Origin: Candidatus Krumholzibacteriia bacterium
GTDB taxonomy: Bacteria > Krumholzibacteriota > Krumholzibacteriia > LZORAL124-64-63
DNA length: 6,702 nucleotides
Reading direction: 5' to 3'
Assembly: GCA_030632925.1 (NCBI GenBank)
Contig: DAOVTU010000164.1
Location: 1 to 6,702 of the forward strand
Part shown: positions 1 to 6,094 of the stretch, in pieces
Position numbering within the stretch: position 1 is the stretch's first letter
Layout of the letters: each line of letters begins with the position of its first letter
The notes under the pieces: generated by a model
Databases searched by the model: none
What the model was told of the DNA's origin: nothing
The model's input: only the letters and a program-made list of their open reading frames with translations
Translations under genes and position numbers: made by a program

Positions 1-1448
1 AAGTCGTTGCCGAAGCTGCCCTGGGGACCACCGTGAACCAGGAATACCAACGGCCACTTCTGGCCTGCGGCGGCTTTCTCGGCCGTCCAGTCGTAGGGCT
101 TGACGACGTAGGCGTGCACCGTCTCATCGTTCCAGCCGGCGAACGTGAACTGCTCGTGTTCACCCATGAGGGTGGCGGCCAGTTTGGCGCCGTTGAAGTC
201 CGTGATCTGGGTCATGCTTTTGCCGTTGGGCTTGATCGTATACAGCTCAGTCGGGCCGCTCAGGCTCTGGTGGCCAAACAGCAATTTTCCAGCCAGCAGG
301 TTGACACTGCTGTGGCGTCCCATCTTGTTGACCAGCGTCACTTTGCCGGATTTCACATCCATTTTGAACAGCGAACGCTGGCCCAGATAGCCAGCCGTGG
401 CGTAGATGGTTTTGCCGTTGCCGCTGAATTTCAAGCCGTGGGCCGTCAGCGCCAGGCCGTCGTACATGAAGTCCAGGCGACGGCTTTCGCCGGTCTCCCA
501 GTTCATCATCTCGATGTGGAAGCGGTCGGCCTCGAAGTTGGGGCGATCCATGGCCAGGTAGCAGAGGGTCTTGCCATCAGGCGTGAAGACCGGCTCGGTA
601 TCCCAGGCTTCGTTGGCCTCGGTGATGCAACGGATCGTGCCGCTGCCATCGATGGGCGCGGCATACAGATCGTAGTCCGTGCTCCAGGCGGGCTCGCTAC
701 CGGGCAAAATCTTGGCCGTGAAGATGACTTCCGAACCATCGGGCGAGACGGCCACTTCTTCCATGCCACCCCAGGGGCGGGTGGGCACGTCGGCGTCCAG
801 GTCGGTCATCAAATCGATGGGCTGGCCCTCGGCGGCGTCTTCACCTTTGAGGAAAAATATGTGGCTGCGCTTGCCGTCTTCCCAGGTGTCCCAGTGGCGG
901 AACATGAGCTCGTCGTAGATCATGCCGGTGGCCGGTTCGTTGGCCTTCATCTCGTCGGCCGCCACGGTCGCTTCGATGGTGTGGCCGGGATAAACTTCCA
1001 GCGAAAACAGGAAGCCGCGCAGGGCCGGGACGACCTCGAGGTTGCTCACGTCCAGGGCCAGCGTGGTGATCTGCTGCGCCTCGCCACCCTTGGGGTCAAT
1101 GTTCCAGATCTGGGAACTGCCGCTGCGGGTCGAAAGGAAAAACAGCGTACCGTTTTGGCACCAGCGCGGGTTGTAGTCCGCGGCCGGATCGCTGGTCAAC
1201 TGCTTGGTGACTTTGCCGTCAACACTGGTGAGCCAGATGTCGGTGCGGGACCGGTTGGCTTCCAGGTCCTGGGTGCCGACGTTGTAGGCGACCCACTTGC
1301 CATCAGGCGAAACCTGGGGATCGCTGAGGCGACTCATGGCCAGCATGTCGTGCACGCTGAAGGGGTGAGGGGCGGTGTCTTCTTGAGCGGCTGCGGCACC
1401 AGCAGTGAGAGCCAGCAGGCAGAGGATCATTACGGCACTGATTCGCAA
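1..1448 (-). CDS. S9 family serine peptidase, DPP5-like, 3' end cut off by window edge
   Basis: Exported prolyl-oligopeptidase-family enzyme, probably cleaving short dipeptides from peptides in the periplasm or envelope. The frame stays open from 1448 to the window edge (482 codons plus two bases). I chose a TTG start at 1448 because a GGAGG ribosome site lies 6 bases upstream; it gives an N-terminus MRISAVMILCLLALTAGAAA followed by AQED, a good signal peptide. ATG at 1430 would remove the basic n-region. Propeller-type SPDG/TPDG repeats occur at about residues 47, 235 and 289. The hydrolase domain then begins, with the oxyanion-hole motif HGGP at 472-475 and PQGSFGND after it. From memory, the RHWDTW, RPWGGMEE and FTPDGK segments resemble Porphyromonas DPP5. 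Relatives are about 680-700 residues, so the catalytic Ser, Asp and His should lie beyond base 1. The family call is firm; the DPP5 specificity is inference. Confidence 0.92.
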   Translation of the reverse strand, partial: MRISAVMILCLLALTAGAAAAQEDTAPHPFSVHDMLAMSRLSDPQVSPDGKWVAYNVGTQDLEANRSRTDIWLTSVDGKVTKQLTSDPAADYNPRWCQNGTLFFLSTRSGSSQIWNIDPKGGEAQQITTLALDVSNLEVVPALRGFLFSLEVYPGHTIEATVAADEMKANEPATGMIYDELMFRHWDTWEDGKRSHIFFLKGEDAAEGQPIDLMTDLDADVPTRPWGGMEEVAVSPDGSEVIFTAKILPGSEPAWSTDYDLYAAPIDGSGTIRCITEANEAWDTEPVFTPDGKTLCYLAMDRPNFEADRFHIEMMNWETGESRRLDFMYDGLALTAHGLKFSGNGKTIYATAGYLGQRSLFKMDVKSGKVTLVNKMGRHSSVNLLAGKLLFGHQSLSGPTELYTIKPNGKSMTQITDFNGAKLAATLMGEHEQFTFAGWNDETVHAYVVKPYDWTAEKAAAGQKWPLVFLVHGGPQGSFGND

Positions 1449-1454
1449 GAGCGA

Positions 1455-1459
1455 CCTCC
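1455..1459 (-). promoter_or_regulatory. Ribosome binding site of the S9 peptidase, sets a TTG start
   Basis: The minus strand reads GGAGG here, a full anti-16S match, 6 bases before TTG at 1448-1446. The next in-frame ATG (1430) would be about 24 bases from this site, too far. The signal therefore favours the TTG start and with it the charged signal-peptide n-region. Confidence 0.75.
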
Positions 1460-1513
1460 GGGAATAATAAGGGGGACCTGGCAGAACCCGGTCAGAGTTG
1501 GTTGGAAGGGCCC

Positions 1514-1522
1514 AATATAGCA
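1514..1522 (-). promoter_or_regulatory. Candidate extended -10 promoter for the S9 peptidase
   Basis: The minus strand reads TGC-TATATT, matching an extended -10 element (TGn followed by five of six bases of TATAAT). No good -35 hexamer lies 15-18 bases upstream, which extended -10 promoters tolerate. Transcription would begin near 1507 and leave a leader of about 60 bases. This is read by eye, without a scoring matrix. Confidence 0.35.
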
Positions 1523-1540
1523 ATTGCAGCTTAAAATTGC
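1520..1540. repeat. AT-rich inverted repeat in the divergent promoter region
   Basis: GCAATT at 1520-1525 is mirrored by AATTGC at 1535-1540 around a 9-base centre, with a partial match continuing inward. It abuts and partly overlaps the candidate extended -10 of the peptidase, so it would suit a dimeric regulator's operator. It does not match the Fur box that I would recognise. Function is inference. Confidence 0.3.
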
Positions 1541-1564
1541 GAGAATCTGTGCCAAACCAGGTTG

Positions 1565-1587
1565 AATGGGCGAGAATCGGCCCCATT
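1565..1587. repeat. Inverted repeat between the divergent genes
   Basis: AATGGG (1565-1570) and CCCATT (1582-1587) pair across an 11-base loop, and the loop holds a further short CGA/TCG pairing. It lies about 105 bases before the receptor start. It could be an operator or a leader hairpin. There is no T-tract to make it an intrinsic terminator. Confidence 0.25.
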
Positions 1588-1680
1588 GCGGAATGCCCAC
1601 AATCAAACTCAGGTTTTCTTTACTCTAGCCGAATACCCAACATGAATGCGCAGCGCCAATATTCCGAACAAAGGCAGGCT

Positions 1681-1684
1681 GAGG
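1681..1684 (+). promoter_or_regulatory. Ribosome binding site of the TonB-dependent receptor
   Basis: GAGG lies 7 bases before ATG at 1692 and supports that start over the in-frame ATG at 1704, which is 19 bases away. Confidence 0.7.
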
Positions 1685-1691
1685 TAAAACC

Positions 1692-3737
1692 ATGTTTTTT
1701 CAAATGATTACAGGTTCCGGTTTCTTGAAGACCAGCGGATTGGTGGCTGCATTGGCCATGGCCTTGCTCGGAGCCCTGACCGAGCCTGTAAGGGCCGAAG
1801 AAGAAACCATCGACTTTACCGAGATGTCCCTTTCTGAACTCATGGAAGTGGATGTGGTCTACGGCGCCTCCAAATATTACCAAAAGGCCCAGGATGCTCC
1901 GGCAGTGATCTCAACCATCGATGCGACGGAAATTGAAGCCTTCGGGTACCGGACACTGAAGGAAGTGCTCGACAGCATGAGGGGCTTCTACACCACTTAT
2001 GACCGCAACTACCAATATCTTGGTGTGCGCGGGTTCGGCCGACCTGGCGACTACAATTCCCGGATCCTCATCCTGGTCGACGGCAACCGCACCAACGAAA
2101 ATATTTACGACTCTTCTTTGATTGGTAGCGGCACACCCATTGATCTGGATCTGGTGGAACGGATCGAAGTCATCCGGGGGCCAAGTTCTTCGATCTATGG
2201 CACTAGCGCGATTTTTGGGATCATCAATGTCGTGACCAAACATGGACACCAGATCGATGGAGTGGAAGCCGAGGTTGAGGTCGGCAGCTTTGGCACCAAA
2301 GAGGGGCGCTTGAGTTTGGGTGCGGCCAGTGACTCGGGTATGGAATGGCTTTTGTCGGGGACCATCGGGCGTCGTGATGGCCAGGACCTGTACTTCGCCG
2401 AATTTGACGACCCGGCCACCAACAACGGTATTTTTGCCGACGGCGACCAGGTTGATTGGCAGTCGCTGCTGGGCAAGGTGTCGTACAAGGGGTTTCACCT
2501 TGAGACGGTGATGCAGTGGTACGACAAAAAAGTGCCGACGGCTCCCTGGGGAACGGTGTTCAACAACAATATCACCGAGACGATGGACAACCAGGGGTAC
2601 GTCAGTGCCTCATACGAGGGCAGCGTCTCCGACCGCGTCGACTTGCTGGCAAAGGTGAGTTACAATTTTTACGACTACGAGGGCTCCTGGATCTACGACT
2701 ATGCCGACGTTGGCGACCCTCCGGACCTGGTGACATCCATGGACGATTCCCACGGCAAGTGGTTGAACACCGAAGTGCAACTGAGCCGGCAGTGGCGCGA
2801 AAATTTGAAGGTTAGCGGTGGCGTGGAGTTGCGGGAGAATTTCCAGCAGGATCAGGCCGTTTGGGATGCCGATCCGTTCTGGTCCTACCTGGACGACGAA
2901 CGGGATTCATCCAACTGGGGGGCCTATTTGCAGGGCAACTGGATGCTGCACCAGAAGCTGACTTTGGACGTGGGGGTCCGTCACGACGAATACCCGACTT
3001 TCGGCGGCACGACTAATCCCCGCGTGGCCTTGGTCACACGTCCGGCCCAAGGCTCTGTGGTCAAATTTCTCTACGGGTCGGCCTTCAGGGCGCCCAATCT
3101 TTACGAACTCTATTACCACGACAACGGTGCTTCGACCAAAGCGAACCTTGCCCTGTTTCCCGAAACCATTGAAACCTTCGAAGTGGCGTGGGATCAGCAA
3201 ATTGGCGAAGACCTGCACACTGTGGTGTCGGTATTCTCCAACCAGATTTCGGACCTGATCGATCAGGCCGAGGATCCGGCTGACGCGTTGCTGCAGTACA
3301 CCAACAGCGGCCAGGTGAATGCCCAGGGCTTCGAGATGGAAGTCAACGGCCGGCACGAAGGTGGTTGGCGGCATCGGTTGAGCTATAGCTATCAGTATTC
3401 GGACTACGAAGATGGCTCGGGCATTCTGACCAACTCGCCTCGCCATCTGGCCAAATTCAATCTTATGGCGCCTTTGCAAAGCGCAGATTTCAGGGCGGGT
3501 CTGGAAATGCAATATTCCAGCCGGCGCCTGACCTATATGGGTGACTATGCCGATGGATTTTTATTGACCAACCTGACTTTAACCAAGGACTTCGTACGGG
3601 CGGGAGTGAAAATACAGGGTGGCGTGCGCAATCTCTTTGATGAGGATTACGGACATCCGGGTGGCGTCGAACACGCCCAGAACGTGCTCTGGCAGGATGG
3701 TCGGTCGTTCCGGCTTTCCGTGGCGATCGGTCGCTAG
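1692..3737 (+). CDS. TonB-dependent outer-membrane receptor, ligand unknown
   Basis: Energy-coupled outer-membrane gate of 681 residues, complete. A signal peptide ends near residue 35 (VRA before EEE). The mature N-terminus contains SLSELMEVDVVYGASK; DVVYGASK sits where many receptors carry the TonB-box/VVTAS segment, but no textbook TonB box is evident. The plug domain spans about 66-183: VRGFG at 112-116, ILVDGNR at 127-133, VERIEVIRGPSSSIYG at 155-170 and INVVTK at 178-183. The barrel follows, with the family hallmarks GSAFRAPNLYELYY from 462 and NLFDEDY at 647-653. No N-terminal signalling or carboxypeptidase-like extension is present, so it is not an obvious FecA-type transducer or SusC. 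The last residues are SVAIGR, lacking the usual terminal aromatic. The YfiR-family gene follows 4 bases after the stop. The ligand (siderophore, cobalamin, other metal chelate, sugar) cannot be read from the sequence. Confidence 0.95.
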   Translation: MFFQMITGSGFLKTSGLVAALAMALLGALTEPVRAEEETIDFTEMSLSELMEVDVVYGASKYYQKAQDAPAVISTIDATEIEAFGYRTLKEVLDSMRGFYTTYDRNYQYLGVRGFGRPGDYNSRILILVDGNRTNENIYDSSLIGSGTPIDLDLVERIEVIRGPSSSIYGTSAIFGIINVVTKHGHQIDGVEAEVEVGSFGTKEGRLSLGAASDSGMEWLLSGTIGRRDGQDLYFAEFDDPATNNGIFADGDQVDWQSLLGKVSYKGFHLETVMQWYDKKVPTAPWGTVFNNNITETMDNQGYVSASYEGSVSDRVDLLAKVSYNFYDYEGSWIYDYADVGDPPDLVTSMDDSHGKWLNTEVQLSRQWRENLKVSGGVELRENFQQDQAVWDADPFWSYLDDERDSSNWGAYLQGNWMLHQKLTLDVGVRHDEYPTFGGTTNPRVALVTRPAQGSVVKFLYGSAFRAPNLYELYYHDNGASTKANLALFPETIETFEVAWDQQIGEDLHTVVSVFSNQISDLIDQAEDPADALLQYTNSGQVNAQGFEMEVNGRHEGGWRHRLSYSYQYSDYEDGSGILTNSPRHLAKFNLMAPLQSADFRAGLEMQYSSRRLTYMGDYADGFLLTNLTLTKDFVRAGVKIQGGVRNLFDEDYGHPGGVEHAQNVLWQDGRSFRLSVAIGR

Positions 3738-3741
3738 AATC

Positions 3742-4329
3742 GTGAATAAAAAGTTGGGGTACAGGGCAGGAATCGGGAAAACCGGAGGGGTATCAGCGGC
3801 AGCATTGTCGTTGGTATTGCCGCTGGTTTTGTCGTTGCTGTTGCCAGTCGCTTCAACCCGGGCTGGGGATGCCACCGATATAGCAGAAGAAAAAATCGTG
3901 GCGGCCTATGTCTACAACTTCTGCAAATATGTGACTTGGCCGGCCGACCAGGCCAAATCCATTCAGTTGGGTGTCCTGGGTGGGGATGGGACCGAGTTGG
4001 AAATTTTTCAATCTCTAAATGGCAAGACCGCTGGCGGCCTGCCGTTGAACGTCGAAGGCGTGGAAATACCGCCAGTGCCCCTCGGTTTTCGTGTGATCTA
4101 TATTCCCGGCTGCGAGTCCGAAATGGTCAATGGCGTATTGACAGCCCTGGCTGGCGAGCCCGTCCTGACCGTAAGCCGGTGCGATGATTTTTGTAAAAAC
4201 GGCGGTATGATCGGCCTGGTCAATGTCCGCGGCAAGATCCGCTTCGAGGTGAACAAGATCGCCGCCGATGCAGCCGGCATCACCATCAGTTCCCAAATTC
4301 TGAAATTGGCTGTTGAAGTGATCAAATAG
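3742..4329 (+). CDS. Exported YfiR/DUF4154 family protein
   Basis: Probable periplasmic regulator of 195 residues. In Pseudomonas, YfiR represses the membrane diguanylate cyclase YfiN; other family members sit beside TonB receptors or sensor proteins. The GTG start at 3742 gives a basic n-region (NKK, later R and K), a long Leu/Val core at about 18-37 and likely cleavage near TRA-GD (41/42). The in-frame ATG at 3619 would add 41 residues overlapping the receptor and spoil the signal peptide. No strong ribosome site precedes GTG, so translation is probably coupled to the receptor stop 4 bases upstream. Family hallmarks are AAYVYNFCKYVTWP (54-67), LGVLG (76-80), VLTVSRCDDFCKNGGMIGLV (141-160), GKIRFEVN (164-171) and ISSQILKLA (182-190). 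Four cysteines (61, 124, 147, 151) could form disulfides. No cyclase, kinase or YfiB-like partner follows. The family call is firm; the role is inferred. Confidence 0.9.
   Translation: MNKKLGYRAGIGKTGGVSAAALSLVLPLVLSLLLPVASTRAGDATDIAEEKIVAAYVYNFCKYVTWPADQAKSIQLGVLGGDGTELEIFQSLNGKTAGGLPLNVEGVEIPPVPLGFRVIYIPGCESEMVNGVLTALAGEPVLTVSRCDDFCKNGGMIGLVNVRGKIRFEVNKIAADAAGITISSQILKLAVEVIK
3805..3852 (+). repeat. Imperfect 24-bp tandem duplication in the YfiR signal-peptide core
   Basis: Bases 3805-3828 and 3829-3852 both begin TTGTCGTTG and match at 18 of 24 positions by my count. They encode LSLVLPLV followed by LSLLLPVA. The repeat lengthens the hydrophobic core of the export signal. It may be a diverged duplication, or simply convergence in a Leu/Val-rich stretch. 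Confidence 0.45.
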
Positions 4330-4333
4330 GTCG

Positions 4334-4361
4334 GTGGTCCCTATAGGATCGCCACACTTTT
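4334..4361 (+). terminator. Weak candidate terminator at the convergent junction
   Basis: GTGG-TCC (4334-4340) can pair with GGA (4346-4348) and CCAC (4352-4355), leaving a 5-base loop and a 3-base bulge; TTTT follows at 4358-4361. The stem is short and interrupted, and it overlaps the last codons of modC, so this is a marginal call. No better terminator was seen for either convergent operon. Confidence 0.2.
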
Positions 4362-5414
4362 GATCTGTGCCCAGACAGATTTCCCCGGCTTCAACTCCAA
4401 AGTCTGGGCCGACCGTCCCGTGACCGACGCCAATAGGATCGTCTCACCTATCCGCAACCTCACCACGACTCGTGCCTGATCATCAGGCAGCACATCGATC
4501 ACCTCGGCCGGCAGAATATTCAGGATACTCGTACCCGCCGACGGTGCCAGAGCCAGGCTCACGTCCCGGGCGTGTATGCGCACCCGGGCCTTAGCGCCTT
4601 TGGCCAGGCCGCGATCACTGACCAGCAACTGCCCGCCAGCAAATTCCAGGCTGGCCAGATGGAATTCGTCATCAATCTGGCCAACGGTGGCCGTGACAAC
4701 AGCGCCGGCATCTTCTCCGTGGGCCAGCCCAGGTTCGGGCGCCGTCAGCAGTTCCACCAGCGGCCCCTGATTGGTCACTTGGCCATTCTCCATAAGCACC
4801 AGCCTGTCGGCCAGGCGGGCCGCTTCATCCACGACATGGGTGACGTACAATATGGGTATGGCAAACTCGTCGCGCAGGCGTTCGAGCAGGGGATAAATCG
4901 CGCGCCGGGTCGAGCGGTCCAGGGCGGTCAGTGGTTCGTCCAGTACCAGCAGGTCCGGACTCTTGAGCAGAGCCCGCCCCAGCGCCACGCGTTGGCGCTC
5001 GCCGCCGCTGAGGGTGCCGGTGCCGCGCTCAAGAAGGGCGGCCAACCCCAGCAGCTCGACCACTTCATCCCAGGTCACCCGGCGCCGGTCAACCGGAGTC
5101 CGGTCCCAGGCAAAACGCAAGTTGCCTGCCACATTCAGGTGGGCAAAAAGTTCTCCGCTCTGAAACACATACCCCAAGGCGCGCTGGTGCAGGTGCAGGG
5201 TCGTCACAGCATCCTGCCAAACACAGGGCCCCACCCGAACGGTGCCCTGGAAATCGGATTCCAGACCGGCGACGCAACGCAATAGCGTCGTTTTCCCACA
5301 GCCGGATGGGCCACAAATCGCCGTCAATCCCGTCGCCGGCAAATCCAGATCAAATGCCAACCGGAAATCGCTGGCCTTCGACCGTTGCAGCGTGCCTTGC
5401 AGTTTCAGGCTCAT
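4341..5414 (-). CDS. modC: Molybdate/tungstate ABC transporter ATP-binding protein ModC
   Basis: Cytoplasmic ATPase that powers oxyanion import through ModB. All ABC motifs are intact in the 357 residues: Walker A GPSGCGKT at 35-42, Q-loop glutamine 85 in YVFQ, signature LSGGERQ at 135-141, Walker B LLVLDEP at 155-161, D-loop ALD at 164-166 and switch histidine 193 in VTH. After about residue 230 comes a regulatory region ending in a MOP/TOBE-type oxyanion-binding domain (about 295-357, from TSILNILPAEV to the end). This tail distinguishes ModC from sulfate or sugar ATPases and in some ModC proteins mediates inhibition by bound molybdate. The length matches E. coli ModC (about 352). ATG at 5414 overlaps the modB stop as ATGA. 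It is the last gene of the operon, and its stop faces the YfiR-family gene across 11 bases. Molybdate and tungstate cannot be told apart. Confidence 0.95.
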   Translation of the reverse strand: MSLKLQGTLQRSKASDFRLAFDLDLPATGLTAICGPSGCGKTTLLRCVAGLESDFQGTVRVGPCVWQDAVTTLHLHQRALGYVFQSGELFAHLNVAGNLRFAWDRTPVDRRRVTWDEVVELLGLAALLERGTGTLSGGERQRVALGRALLKSPDLLVLDEPLTALDRSTRRAIYPLLERLRDEFAIPILYVTHVVDEAARLADRLVLMENGQVTNQGPLVELLTAPEPGLAHGEDAGAVVTATVGQIDDEFHLASLEFAGGQLLVSDRGLAKGAKARVRIHARDVSLALAPSAGTSILNILPAEVIDVLPDDQARVVVRLRIGETILLASVTGRSAQTLELKPGKSVWAQIKSVAIL

Positions 5415-6094
5415 GTGCGCACCCCCGAATACCGCCGGTTGACCAGATGTACGACCAGTAGCAAGGCGAACGAGAGCACCAACAACCCGCCCGACATCAA
5501 GTGCGCCCGCCCATAAGCCAAAGTTTCCACATGGTCATAGATGGCGATGGACAGCACCCGCGTTTCGCCGGGAATGTTGCCGCCAATCATGAGCACGACA
5601 CCGAATTCACCCAGGGTGTGGGCAAAACCCAACGTGGCGGCGGTCAGGAATCCGCGCTGCGCCAAGGGCAAGGCGACCTTGAAAAACCGATCGCGCGGGC
5701 TGGCGCCGAGAGTGGCGGCGGCTTCGAGGGGGCCGCGACCGACAGTCAGGAAACCATCCCGGATGGGTTGCACGACAAAGGGCAGGGAGTAGATGACCGA
5801 ACCGATGACCAGGCCCGCGAAAGTGAAGGCCAGCGGTTGGCCGCCCAGGGCGGTCATCATCTGGCCGACGGGGCCGCGGGGGCCCAGCAGCAACAGCAGG
5901 TAGAAGCCGAGCACGGTTGGCGGCAGTACCAAGGGCAGGGAAACCAAGGCGTCGATGGCCGGCCGAAATCGCCGCCGGGTCATGGCCAACCACCAGCCCA
6001 AAGGCGTGCCGATCACCAGCAAGACCAATGTGCTGACCAGAGCCAGTTTCAGGGTCAGCCAGAGGGCGGCCAGGTCTTGCGCGTTGAGCATCAT
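5411..6094 (-). CDS. modB: Molybdate/tungstate ABC transporter permease ModB
   Basis: Inner-membrane permease of 227 residues, full length for the family. It is strongly hydrophobic, with about five membrane segments: near 12-37, 45-71, 86-109, about 145-170 and 200-218. The cytoplasmic EAA coupling loop, which docks onto ModC, is at about 124-143 (EAAATLGASPRDRFFKVALP). It is followed by GEFGVVLMIGGNIPGETR (162-179) and LSIAIYDHVE (181-190), a stretch highly characteristic of ModB as opposed to sulfate CysT/CysW. The start is the first of two adjacent ATG codons (6094 and 6091), and ATG at 6094 overlaps the modA stop as ATGA. No strong ribosome site precedes it, so translation probably depends on ribosomes finishing modA. 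Confidence 0.96.
   Translation of the reverse strand: MMLNAQDLAALWLTLKLALVSTLVLLVIGTPLGWWLAMTRRRFRPAIDALVSLPLVLPPTVLGFYLLLLLGPRGPVGQMMTALGGQPLAFTFAGLVIGSVIYSLPFVVQPIRDGFLTVGRGPLEAAATLGASPRDRFFKVALPLAQRGFLTAATLGFAHTLGEFGVVLMIGGNIPGETRVLSIAIYDHVETLAYGRAHLMSGGLLVLSFALLLVVHLVNRRYSGVRT

Noticed and set aside
33..1520. Plus-strand open frame of 495 codons
   Set aside because: It lies antisense to the S9 peptidase, whose minus-strand frame shows a signal peptide, SPDG repeats and HGGP. The plus-strand product has no recognisable domain and no ribosome site; it is a GC-rich shadow frame.
1449..1691. Riboswitch (cobalamin or molybdenum cofactor) before the receptor
   Set aside because: I saw no conserved core such as a B12 box, and the leader is short; nothing beyond two small dyads.
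1498..1707. Short plus-strand frame in the divergent intergenic region
   Set aside because: No ribosome site at its start, no recognisable protein, and it runs into the receptor gene in another frame.
1911..2498. Minus-strand open frame of 195 codons
   Set aside because: Antisense to the plug domain of the TonB-dependent receptor, with no domain or start signal of its own.
3619..3741. ATG at 3619 as start of the YfiR-family protein
   Set aside because: It would overlap the receptor by 119 bases and add 41 residues ahead of a clear signal peptide. GTG at 3742 gives a normal exported protein.
4572..5285. Plus-strand open frame of 237 codons
   Set aside because: Antisense to modC, which has every ABC motif; low-complexity Gln/Gly/Ala-rich product.
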